Shown here: piece by piece, positions 16,204 through 24,321 of the stretch | How the letters are laid out: every line of letters begins with the position of its first letter | How positions within the stretch are numbered: the stretch's first letter is position 1 | DNA from: JBDKLC01 sp964500215 | GTDB lineage: Bacteria; Patescibacteriota; Minisyncoccia; Phycocordibacterales; CAIZLB01 | NCBI GenBank assembly: GCA_964500215.1 | Contig: CAZCNA010000005.1 | Location: 1-33,379 of the forward strand | DNA length: 33,379 bases | Direction: 5' to 3' | Notes under the pieces: generated by a model | Told to the model about the DNA's origin: nothing | Databases searched by the model: none | Seen by the model: the letters and a program-made list of their open reading frames with translations, nothing else | Made by a program: the position numbers and the translations under genes

Positions 16204-17352
16204 ATGGAGCCTTTTGCCTCAAAACTACGACCTGAATCTCTCGATGACTATATTGGACAGTCGCATCTTGTGGGACCCGAAAAACCACTTCGTATTGCGA
16301 TTGAGAAAAAACATCTTTTCTCTTTTGTCTTGTGGGGACCACCTGGAGTTGGCAAAACAACACTTGCACGAATATATGCAAAAAGCTTGAATGCAGATTT
16401 TTATGAATTATCTGCGGTATCTGCGGGCAAGGATGATATTCGAAAAATTATTGATGCTGGCACACTTAATGGCCGCATTCGGTCACTTAATCAAAAACCA
16501 AAAATTCTTTTTCTCGATGAAATTCATCGCTTCAACAAAAGTCAGCAAGACTTTTTGTTGCCATTCGTTGAGTCAGGTAGATTGACGCTTGTCGGCGCCA
16601 CGACAGAGAATCCGAGCTTCGAAGTTATCTCCGCGCTTCTATCACGTTGTCGTGTATTCGTATTGAACGAACTCACTGACGAAGAAATGTCTCACATCAT
16701 CAGCCGAACAAAGATAAAGATAGACAAGAAATCTCGTGAGTGGCTTATATCTATGGCAAATGGCGACGCACGACAAGCCTTGACCATGCTCGAAGCAACG
16801 GTGAATTTGTACAAAAATATTACACTCGATCATCTGAAAGAAACACTCCAGTCAAAGTTTCTTCGATACGATAAAAAAGGAGAAGAACACTACAATACGA
16901 TTTCTGCATTTATAAAAAGCATGCGGGCGAGTCAACCGGATGCTGCGCTCTATTATCTCGCCCGCATGCTCGACGCAGGTGAAGATCCAAAATTCATTGC
17001 ACGACGTATGGTTATTTTTGCAAGTGAAGATGTCGGCATGGCTCAGCCAACCGCTCTCGTTGTGGCGAACGAAGTATTTCGAGCCGTTGAGACAATAGGC
17101 CTTCCTGAATGTCGTATCAATCTCGCACATGGTGTGGTGTATCTTGCTACATCAAAAAAAGACAGACGAGCCTATGATGGTATTGAGAAAGCCATGGCAG
17201 ACGTGCAAACATATGGCAATTTGCCAATTCCTATGAAGATCCGCAATGCCACAACAAAACTCATGAAGAATCTCGGATACGGGAAAGGATATGAACAATA
17301 TACGAAAGAGGATCTTCTTCCTGAAAAGCTCAAAAAGAAGAAGTATTTTTAA
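16204..17352 (+). CDS. rarA: Replication-associated recombination protein A (AAA+ ATPase)
   Basis: RarA/MgsA (the bacterial WRNIP1 homologue) acts at stalled replication forks. Walker A is GPPGVGKTT (45-53), Walker B is ILFLDEIHRFNKSQQD, sensor 1 is GATTENPSFEV, and RCRVFVLNEL and NGDARQALTMLE (sensor 2) follow. The C-terminal tetramerisation region has the family motifs FIARRMVIFASEDVGMA and NLAHGVVYLATSKKD, ending with the PEKLKKKKYF tail. The length of 382 is shorter than the E. coli protein because the N-terminus begins almost directly at the domain. I chose ATG 16204; an earlier in-frame ATG overlaps the divergent gene. Confidence 0.92.
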   Translation: MEPFASKLRPESLDDYIGQSHLVGPEKPLRIAIEKKHLFSFVLWGPPGVGKTTLARIYAKSLNADFYELSAVSAGKDDIRKIIDAGTLNGRIRSLNQKPKILFLDEIHRFNKSQQDFLLPFVESGRLTLVGATTENPSFEVISALLSRCRVFVLNELTDEEMSHIISRTKIKIDKKSREWLISMANGDARQALTMLEATVNLYKNITLDHLKETLQSKFLRYDKKGEEHYNTISAFIKSMRASQPDAALYYLARMLDAGEDPKFIARRMVIFASEDVGMAQPTALVVANEVFRAVETIGLPECRINLAHGVVYLATSKKDRRAYDGIEKAMADVQTYGNLPIPMKIRNATTKLMKNLGYGKGYEQYTKEDLLPEKLKKKKYF

Positions 17353-17406
17353 AGTATTGCTAAAAACACAGACTGCCACTCTAGAAACATATCTTTGCTG
17401 AAGATA

Positions 17407-17430
17407 TGGTAAAATTAATCTACATATAAT
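17407..17430 (+). promoter_or_regulatory. Promoter elements of the P-type ATPase gene
   Basis: An extended -10-like TGGTAAAAT (17407-17415) and a separate perfect TATAAT (17425-17430) occur in tandem. The second is 9 bases from the ATG at 17440, predicting an almost leaderless transcript; the first would give a leader of about 18 bases. Confidence 0.45.
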
Positions 17431-17439
17431 ATACAACGC

Positions 17440-19845
17440 ATGACAGGACTCACGAGCGCTCAAGTCGTAGAACGACAGAAACAATACGGAAAAAATCAGT
17501 TTATTGAACGTGAACGGCAATCTGCATTTCAGACGTTTCTTCAAGAATTCAAGAGCCCTTTTATTATATTACTCATTATTGCAGCCCTTATTTCATTTTT
17601 TTCAGGGGCTACAATTAGTGCGGCACTCATTATCTTTATTGTTATCGCCAGTTCTATTATTGATTTTTCAGTATCATATAAATCACAAAAAGCAGCAGAT
17701 GCACTTGCACGACAGATTCTCCCAAAGGCAAAAGTCCTTCGTGATGACAAAGAATTATTAATCGCAGTAGATGAAATTGTTCCTGGTGATCTCGTGTTGT
17801 TGGAAGCTGGTAACATCGTTCCTGCGGACGGTATTGTCCGTGATGGCCATGACTTCTTTACGAATGAGTCATCACTGACGGGTGAGTCAGTTCCTGTAGA
17901 AAAACCCATCGGTTCCGAAGTATATCTCGGTAGTGGTGTAGTATCGGGAAGAGTTACAGTAGAAATACAAAAGACCGGCTACGATACAAAATTCGCAAGT
18001 ATCGTCGCGCTTCTCCAAAAAGAAGAAGAACCAAGTGAATTTGAAAAGGGAATTGCACAGTTTAGTTTTCTTATTACAAAAGTAGTCATTTGTATGGCTG
18101 TTTTTGTGTTTGCTGTCTATGCATTCAAAGATCAGCCGCTCTTGGAAACAATTATTTTTGCTTTGGCGTTGGCCGTTGGAATCACACCAGAACTGCTCCC
18201 GATGATTATTGCCCTCAATGTTTCGAAGACGTCTATTCGTATGTCGCATTCAGGAGTAATTGTGAAGAAGCTCTCTGCGATTGAAAACTTTGGTGGAATG
18301 AATATATTATGTACCGACAAAACAGGTACACTTACAGAAGACAAAATCAGTGTTGTTCGTTGTATTGATATTAATGAACAAGATTCAGCGTCTTTGTTAG
18401 AACTCGCATATGTAGATAGTCGATTTCATACAGGTACCCGAAGCCCACTCGATGAAGCGATCGTGGAATTCAAAGCATTTGATCTTTCTTCATACAAAAA
18501 GATTGATGAATTTCCATTTGACTTTGAGCGACGTCGAGATTCTATTGTGTTTGAAAAGGACGGTGAACGGAGGCTCATTTCAAAAGGCGCTCCGGAAGCC
18601 ATGTGGGAAATTTCAACACTCAATGATGAAGAAAAGATTAAAGCAAAAAACCTCTTTGAAAAATTATCTGGAGATGGTTACCGTGTACTCGGTGTTTGTA
18701 CAAAGAAAGTTTCATCATCTCAGACTACATATACAAAACAGGATGAAACAAATATGCAATTTGTGGGATATATTTCATTCATTGATCCACCAAAGTCAGA
18801 TGTAAAGAAAGTTCTCCTAGAACTTAAACAACGTAATATCGAGATTAAAGTCATCACAGGTGATCATCGATTGATTGCAGAACGTATTGCAACGCAGGTA
18901 GGGTTGGTGAGTAAGGGGACAATAGAGGGTCCAGCATTAGAAGCACTTTCTGATGAAGAGCTTGGCACAGTTGCTGAGGCACATACATTGTTTGTGCGGG
19001 TGAGTCCGTTACAAAAAAATCGCATTATTGATGCATTGCAAAAGCGTGGCCATGTTGTGGGGTATATGGGAGATGGTATCAATGACGCGCCGGCACTCCG
19101 TACGGCTGATGTCGGAATCTCTGTGAACAATGCCGTAGAAGTCGCAAAGGAAGCTGCGGATATTATCCTCGTAGAAAAAAGTCTCGAACGCCTCGTTGAT
19201 GGTGTAGTCGAAGGCCGTAAAACATTTGCAAACACCGTGAAATATATCACCATGGCGGTAAGTTCGAATTTTGGTAACATGTTTTCAATGACAGGCGCAT
19301 CGTTGTTTTTGCCGTTCTTGCCTATGTTACCTGTGCAGATTTTGCTTAATAATTTGTTATATGAGAGTTCACAATTTGCGTTGACCTTCGATACCGTGGA
19401 TAAAGACGTGCTCAACACACCACATCCATGGGATATTCAATTTATTAAAAAATTTATGATAGTTTTTGGAGCGCTCAGTTCTGTATTTGATTTTATTGCG
19501 TTCTATGTATTGTATAAACTATTTGCTCTCACAGATGGCGGCTTTCAGACAGGCTGGTTTATTTTGTCATTTGCATCTCAAACATTTGTGATTTTCTTCA
19601 TCAGAACAAAGCTGCCATTCTTTAAAGCGACATGGCCACATCCATATGTGATTGTGGGATCAGTAGGTGCAATCAGTATCGCGTGGATTGTCGCACTTTC
19701 ACCACTCGGGCACTATTTCGGTTTTATGCCTATTTCGCTTCCAATTATAAGTTCAATTGTAGGCATATTGATTGCGTATTATGTCGCGGTTGAAATAGTG
19801 AAGCATTTCTTCTACAAGACAGGTGTTGCTCGATTAACAACGTAA
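17440..19845 (+). CDS. MgtA-like P-type (P3B) cation ATPase
   Basis: An 801-residue ATP-driven membrane pump. SLTGES (145-150) is the actuator loop, CTDKTGTLTED carries the phosphorylated Asp (D293), and MGDGINDAPALR is the hinge motif. Helix 4 reads GITPELLPMI, and the M5 region FGNMFSMTGASLFLPFLPML closely follows the MgtA/MgtB pattern rather than Ca2+ or heavy-metal pumps; no N-terminal Cys-x-x-Cys metal domain exists. Mg2+ import is therefore the likely role, with H+ ATPase a less likely alternative. It is about 100 residues shorter than E. coli MgtA, mostly at the N-terminus. Confidence 0.85.
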   Translation: MTGLTSAQVVERQKQYGKNQFIERERQSAFQTFLQEFKSPFIILLIIAALISFFSGATISAALIIFIVIASSIIDFSVSYKSQKAADALARQILPKAKVLRDDKELLIAVDEIVPGDLVLLEAGNIVPADGIVRDGHDFFTNESSLTGESVPVEKPIGSEVYLGSGVVSGRVTVEIQKTGYDTKFASIVALLQKEEEPSEFEKGIAQFSFLITKVVICMAVFVFAVYAFKDQPLLETIIFALALAVGITPELLPMIIALNVSKTSIRMSHSGVIVKKLSAIENFGGMNILCTDKTGTLTEDKISVVRCIDINEQDSASLLELAYVDSRFHTGTRSPLDEAIVEFKAFDLSSYKKIDEFPFDFERRRDSIVFEKDGERRLISKGAPEAMWEISTLNDEEKIKAKNLFEKLSGDGYRVLGVCTKKVSSSQTTYTKQDETNMQFVGYISFIDPPKSDVKKVLLELKQRNIEIKVITGDHRLIAERIATQVGLVSKGTIEGPALEALSDEELGTVAEAHTLFVRVSPLQKNRIIDALQKRGHVVGYMGDGINDAPALRTADVGISVNNAVEVAKEAADIILVEKSLERLVDGVVEGRKTFANTVKYITMAVSSNFGNMFSMTGASLFLPFLPMLPVQILLNNLLYESSQFALTFDTVDKDVLNTPHPWDIQFIKKFMIVFGALSSVFDFIAFYVLYKLFALTDGGFQTGWFILSFASQTFVIFFIRTKLPFFKATWPHPYVIVGSVGAISIAWIVALSPLGHYFGFMPISLPIISSIVGILIAYYVAVEIVKHFFYKTGVARLTT

Positions 19846-19902
19846 ATAAGTACATGCGTTTACGATTGGTAACGTATACCAGTCCGACACGTTTTAAACC
19901 AT

Positions 19903-20582
19903 ATGAAAAAGAACATATTGTACGTCATTCTCTTTANNNNNNNNNNATGGTATATGTGTTTACTTCTGAAAAGACCGTAACTATGAGCGAACAGACGAGT
20001 ACAACCACGGATTGGATGGTGGATGAATCAGGAGTGCCTGTTCCAACCAAAGACGACAAATTTGTACAAATGGCGACATACACAAATGTGAAAGGTGGCT
20101 TTACATTCACGTATCCAAAAATCGCAGAACTTCGTGAGTCAACGGGCGCAGTTGTAGATGGAGATGCTTGGCAGTCAGGGGCGACAACATCAGGCACATT
20201 GTTTGCCTCATTGTATGTTCCTCGGGAAGCATTTCCAAAGACAAACTTTTCTGAACAAAAATTGTTTGTTGGAAAGTCAGCCGTTGCTGCTGCTGTGAAA
20301 AGCTGTCTTGCTGTTCCTTCATACGCATCAGAACATGAAGCAAATGTGAAATTACAAGGACAGCCATTCACTACATATAGTTATAGTGATGCAGGAGCAG
20401 GTAACAGATACGATGTACATGTGTATTCTACGCTCTATAAAGGGGAATGTTATTCAATCAGTTACTTCACTCACTACACAGTTCTCGAAAATTATCCGCC
20501 AGAATCAGGCATCGTGCAGTATGATGTCCAGAAGGCCAAGAATGTATTCGACACAGTGGTTCGAACGTTCAAGTTTATCTAG
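19903..20582 (+). CDS. Secreted or membrane-anchored protein, interrupted by an assembly gap
   Basis: Downstream of the N run the frame encodes about 210 residues with no other membrane helix: an acidic linker, then GGFTFTYPKIAELRES and a beta-rich domain containing two or more Cys (SCLAVPSYAS, GECYSISYF). The frame drawn straight through the 10 N begins at 19854 with an unconvincing N-terminus. A different frame at 19903 reads MKKNILYVILF directly before the gap, a typical signal-peptide start, and YVFTSE directly after it completes the picture. The N run is probably a placeholder of unknown length, so I start the gene at 19903. Function unknown. Confidence 0.65.
19937..19946. other. Assembly gap (10 N)
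   Basis: Ten consecutive N inside the signal-peptide region of the secreted protein gene. Ten is a common scaffolding placeholder, so the real length and reading frame are unknown. Confidence 0.98.
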
Positions 20583-22554
20583 TATGTAGCTGTTCGTATT
20601 CAGTCAGAAAATCAAGCAAAAAGGAGCTCTCTTTGAGGGCTTTTTTTGCAGCCTGCTCCTGATCACATAGAAGTAACTCGATATGGGATATATCTGAGAA
20701 TATGGACAGTTGTTGAAGAGAGTGAAGATATTCACGAGCTTTTTGTGTATGTAGAAGTATCTCCGCGGTTATATAAGGAATAACATCCTTCCAAAATAGA
20801 TGTTCGAGTTCTTGCTTACAGACAAAAATATTGACCGTGCTTATTGTCGGGTATTTTGTTAGAAATTTTTGCAGAACAAGTGTATTGGTATAATTTGATA
20901 TACCTTTTTGCATATCTTGATACCAATCGTGCGCGTCGTCATTGAGCTGTCTGGCAATGAGATAGTGTTGGATACATTGCTCAATTGTTTTGAAGGGGGT
21001 TGAACCTTTTCCAAATCCAGACCTGATGGTGAGGATAAGTACGCCGAGCATATGGGCACATGATTTTTTGTACAAATACTCTGTCGGGTAGTGCAGCTTC
21101 GCTGGTGGAGGGGGTGTGAGAATCGATCCATCAATGCTGTATGCGTGATGTTTACTGAGCTCCAGATTACATACTTCCATAGTTTGTATATATTCGATGA
21201 GAATCTGTTGCTCTCGCTCGAATATGAGTTCTGTCATACATATTGTCGAGAGATGAACGAGACACACAGACGATAAGGGGACAAGCTGTATATTCGTTTT
21301 ATCGTCAATAACATCATCAAGTATGGTATATGCAATCCAACCCAGAAGTTGTAAACAGCATGTTGGTTTGAGGGACGGCAATGAAGCATCTGCATATCGT
21401 GGCTGAAGTGCTTTGTGAAAATAATAGGGAAAGAGAACTGCTTGAAGCCGTGGAGCATTTTCTGCTACTTTATCAATATAAGCCTGATGATCAGAAAATT
21501 CCGCAAGCCGATTTTTTACAGTATCTACAATCTCGGACTTGAATTGTTCTGCTGCGAGTAGCGATTCATTGTCTTGCCGCCTTTGCTTCGCCTGGCTGCA
21601 GGTTTCCTTGAATAATGATAATGCATAAAAGCAAAATGATATTGTCAGTATTTCGCATCCTCCATAGTAGGTTGTGTTGTTGTAAGCTGGGTCGATGCAG
21701 AATGCTTCTGCTTGTATGTTGTCGTTATCAATTTCAGAGATAATAAACTGAATGTGATGTTTGAGTGCGCTCGGTGACACTCCCAAGGTAAGAAGTGAAA
21801 TAACACAAAGTGATGTGTATAGAGGGCTGCCTGAATACTCGGTTTGCAGTAGGCAGTCTTGGATGATTCGAATGAGCGTATTTTTGTGCTGTCCTTGATA
21901 TCCTCTGGAAATGAAAAAAAGAATAGGAATAGAATTAGGATAATAGGGGGAGTTCAGTGAGTTCAATTCTATTCTTGAATCTATCCATGAAGTGAGTCCG
22001 TCAAGATGAATGTCCCGTAACGACAAAAAATACGCGATATTCGAATTTACAGCAATATCAATATCTTGCCAAATCTGTGGGGCTCCTGCTGATGTATACC
22101 ATGTTTTATAAGGCCCACCAGGCGCAGATTCAATATGTGTCAGTGATGTGATGATGCTCGCAAAAGCCGACCCACTGATACGTGCAGGGTCATATGTGTG
22201 AAGCGCAGACAGCACGCAGTGGGTATCGTCGGCGTCGTCTGGATAGGGTAATGTTCGGTATTCGTCAGAATCTTTCACCCAATAATTCCACGTCCATGAT
22301 TCACTCCGTTCTTTGTATAAGAAGGTTGCTACTGTATGGGTGAAAGATTCCTCTTGATATTCCGGAATAGATGAAAGACAATAAAGAACAAGCGAATTGG
22401 TGAATATTGTTTTGTATATTTTTTCTTTTTCAAATTTGCTTTTTGAGGGAGATGAATATGACAAATAACTTCCATCAGATTGTTGGGCCGATTCGAAGCG
22501 TCTTTTAGTTTGGGCCAAGAGAAGTACTATCTTTGATGACAGGTTGCTGGTCAT
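20575..22554 (-). CDS. Bifunctional terpenoid enzyme: class II cyclase-like domain fused to class I isoprenoid synthase domain
   Basis: The protein has 659 residues and no signal peptide. The N-terminal half (about 1-320) looks like an alpha-barrel class II cyclase: a QW-like AQQSDGSY (24-30), then YPDDADDTHCVL with DADD at 107-110, matching the DxDD(T) protonation motif of squalene-hopene and class II diterpene cyclases, then APGGPYKTWY and DIDIAVNSNIAYFL. The C-terminal half (about 340-659) has ILDDVIDDKT (DDVID at 413-417) and RQLNDDAHDWYQD (535-547), the two Asp-rich motifs of class I isoprenoid synthases. Domain order matches plant bifunctional terpene synthases. The second motif looks more like a prenyltransferase DDxxD than an NSE triad, so the C-terminus could build the prenyl chain or ionise it. 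The start overlaps the kinase gene by 50 bases. Confidence 0.8.
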   Translation of the reverse strand: MTSNLSSKIVLLLAQTKRRFESAQQSDGSYLSYSSPSKSKFEKEKIYKTIFTNSLVLYCLSSIPEYQEESFTHTVATFLYKERSESWTWNYWVKDSDEYRTLPYPDDADDTHCVLSALHTYDPARISGSAFASIITSLTHIESAPGGPYKTWYTSAGAPQIWQDIDIAVNSNIAYFLSLRDIHLDGLTSWIDSRIELNSLNSPYYPNSIPILFFISRGYQGQHKNTLIRIIQDCLLQTEYSGSPLYTSLCVISLLTLGVSPSALKHHIQFIISEIDNDNIQAEAFCIDPAYNNTTYYGGCEILTISFCFYALSLFKETCSQAKQRRQDNESLLAAEQFKSEIVDTVKNRLAEFSDHQAYIDKVAENAPRLQAVLFPYYFHKALQPRYADASLPSLKPTCCLQLLGWIAYTILDDVIDDKTNIQLVPLSSVCLVHLSTICMTELIFEREQQILIEYIQTMEVCNLELSKHHAYSIDGSILTPPPPAKLHYPTEYLYKKSCAHMLGVLILTIRSGFGKGSTPFKTIEQCIQHYLIARQLNDDAHDWYQDMQKGISNYTNTLVLQKFLTKYPTISTVNIFVCKQELEHLFWKDVIPYITAEILLHTQKAREYLHSLQQLSIFSDISHIELLLCDQEQAAKKALKESSFLLDFLTEYEQLHTR

Positions 22555-23977
22555 TAGTTGTTTTGGGAATAGTGATTATGAACAGAGTTCCATATGGAGC
22601 GTTTGGTGATACGGATATTATGCCGTTGAAGTCTTTCTCAATAATATGTTTTGTAGTAGAAAGTCCGAGACCTGAGCCTTTTGCTGAAGATTTTGTGGTA
22701 AAGAAAGGGTCAAAGATATGAGCAAGAATATCTTTTCTGATACCGCAGCCCGTGTCCTTCACAAAAATCTTTATATGTTCAGCTGATGCACGAAGTGTAA
22801 TATGTACAGTCTTCTTGCGGGAATCAACAATCGATTCAAATGAGTCGATAGCGTTTGACACAAGGTTCGTTACGATTTGGTGAAGCTTGAGTGCGTTGCC
22901 TTGAAATTCGACTTCTGAATCCGCCTGAAATGACACATCAACACTCAGTTTCTTCGCTTTATAATCGAGAATAGACAAAACTTCCATAATCTCTTTGTTT
23001 ATAGAGAACAGCGCACACGACTCTTGTGTCGTAATTTGTTTTCGCACAATCTGAATGAATTGCTCCATCTTGCGGCTGGCTCGAATTGCCTTTTCAATAT
23101 GCGGTTGTATTTTGGCAAAGTGTTCCGTATCAACTCGTTCAAGTTCACTCACATTGAGCGTAATAGAGTTCAATGGATTGAGGAGATCATGAAATACCCC
23201 CGACGATAGTCTGCCGAATTCGGCGAACCTGTACAGTTGAGACATCTTCTCGAACTGCACCTTTTTGAGTTCTTTTGTTCGCTCTTCAACTTTTACTTCG
23301 AGATGATCACGCTCAGTTTTCAATTCCTGTTCAGAGTTGCGGGCCCGAAAAAGGGATTTTTCAATTTCTCTGTTTGAGAGCCATGAAATAATCATGATGA
23401 CAAAGAGAAGAAGGGAATACTCAATTGCATCGCCCATAATGAAGACTTCTTTCTTCCAATGATTGTCGGGAAGTATTTTTTGATTAACCTCGAAATAGCC
23501 GAGTGTAGATATCGTTGCAAAGATGCACACACCCATGACAAAAGAGAAACGAGTGTTAATGAGAATACTCGATATAACAATCACCAATGCAAATCCGAGA
23601 AGGGAGGCGGGAAGACTTGGTCCCCACCGATATGCAGCATACGATGCACCGAGGTAATACAAAATGATGAGGATATATGAAGACTGTATAAATTTGCCTG
23701 TTCGAGACAATATATACAGACCAACAAAGAGCATTGTAAATCCTGTGAAAAGAATAAACGATGCTCCGTGTGAGCTGTCACCCTTTTGTATCTGTGCAGT
23801 AATGAGGAAGACATTTGACCAAGTTACAAGAACAATAGAACTTAATAGAATAATGTTCAAGATAAACTCCTTTCGTTGAGAGTCCTCTGTTTTTGACTTT
23901 GGCTGAAGAAGATGTGTATAGAAAAAATGAATACTTTTTCGTAGTACCTGTGCACTTTTGGTAAGTAAAGTATTCAT
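22505..23977 (-). CDS. Six-TM membrane sensor histidine kinase
   Basis: The 490-residue protein has six or so hydrophobic helices (about 38-200) with short loops, so the signal is likely sensed in or at the membrane. A coiled-coil linker (about 203-245) follows. The HisKA domain has FGRLSSGVFHDLLNPLNSI, with phospho-acceptor His263. The ATPase domain shows an N box (NLVSNAID, 371-378), G1 DTGCGI (408-413), F box FDPFFTTKS (422-430) and G2 GSGLGLS (434-440). All catalytic motifs are intact. No response regulator lies in the window, so it is an orphan or signals through a distant partner. It sits between a 35-residue ORF and the terpene enzyme gene, the latter overlapping its 3' end. Confidence 0.9.
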   Translation of the reverse strand: MNTLLTKSAQVLRKSIHFFYTHLLQPKSKTEDSQRKEFILNIILLSSIVLVTWSNVFLITAQIQKGDSSHGASFILFTGFTMLFVGLYILSRTGKFIQSSYILIILYYLGASYAAYRWGPSLPASLLGFALVIVISSILINTRFSFVMGVCIFATISTLGYFEVNQKILPDNHWKKEVFIMGDAIEYSLLLFVIMIISWLSNREIEKSLFRARNSEQELKTERDHLEVKVEERTKELKKVQFEKMSQLYRFAEFGRLSSGVFHDLLNPLNSITLNVSELERVDTEHFAKIQPHIEKAIRASRKMEQFIQIVRKQITTQESCALFSINKEIMEVLSILDYKAKKLSVDVSFQADSEVEFQGNALKLHQIVTNLVSNAIDSFESIVDSRKKTVHITLRASAEHIKIFVKDTGCGIRKDILAHIFDPFFTTKSSAKGSGLGLSTTKHIIEKDFNGIISVSPNAPYGTLFIITIPKTTNDQQPVIKDSTSLGPN

Positions 23978-23998
23978 TTATTTCTTTATTATAATCTA

Positions 23999-24106
23999 CT
24001 AAGCCGCCCATGGGTCAAATGGGGCAGTGTTGAAAGCTGCCTTTTTGACGTCGTGTGGTGTTCGGGCCTTTGGATGAGATAATACGTTTTTGATAAGATC
24101 ACTCAT
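23999..24106 (-). CDS. 35-residue peptide ORF upstream of the histidine kinase
   Basis: The ATG at 24106 opens a 35-codon frame on the kinase strand, ending in TAG 21 bases before the kinase ATG. It starts MSDLIKNVLSHPKAR, has PHDVKKAAF in the middle and ends TAPFDPWAA. It has no hydrophobic signal sequence and no Cys. Position suggests it is the first gene of the same transcript. It may be a leader peptide, a signalling peptide or a small regulator; the C-terminal Ala-Ala resembles degradation-tag ends. Coding status rests only on position and plausible amino-acid composition. Confidence 0.45.
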   Translation of the reverse strand: MSDLIKNVLSHPKARTPHDVKKAAFNTAPFDPWAA

Positions 24107-24321
24107 AATCGGTAATAATTAATCAACTTGTTCGACTACCAAGTTGTGCCTTTAGTATATGGAAATGACCTTAAGGAATGATACATTTTTCCTCAAAAAG
24201 TCCTGAATAGAGGCCCAAAACCGTACAATGGGGTATGGTTGACGAACACACAAAAATCCTTAAAGTTAGACAGTAACAGTATTGAAACCCCCGTCTGTTA
24301 TTAATAATAAATTTTACGAGT
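24107..24321. other. Divergent intergenic region
   Basis: 215 bases between the leftward peptide-kinase-terpene unit and the rightward secreted protein gene. Besides the inverted repeat at 24124-24146, it contains a second one, TAACAG (24274-24279) with CTGTTA (24295-24300), and a rightward TTGAAA (24282-24287), 17 bases, TAATAA (24305-24310), which would start transcription about 5 bases before the ATG at 24322. No tRNA or further ORF was found. Confidence 0.4.
24124..24146. promoter_or_regulatory. Inverted repeat in the divergent promoter region
   Basis: Perfect 7-bp inverted repeat CAACTTG (24124-24130) and CAAGTTG (24140-24146), spacer 9 bases. It lies 18 bases upstream of the 35-residue ORF and just downstream of a minus-strand TATACT (24159-24154), a position fit for an operator or a leader hairpin. 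Confidence 0.45.
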
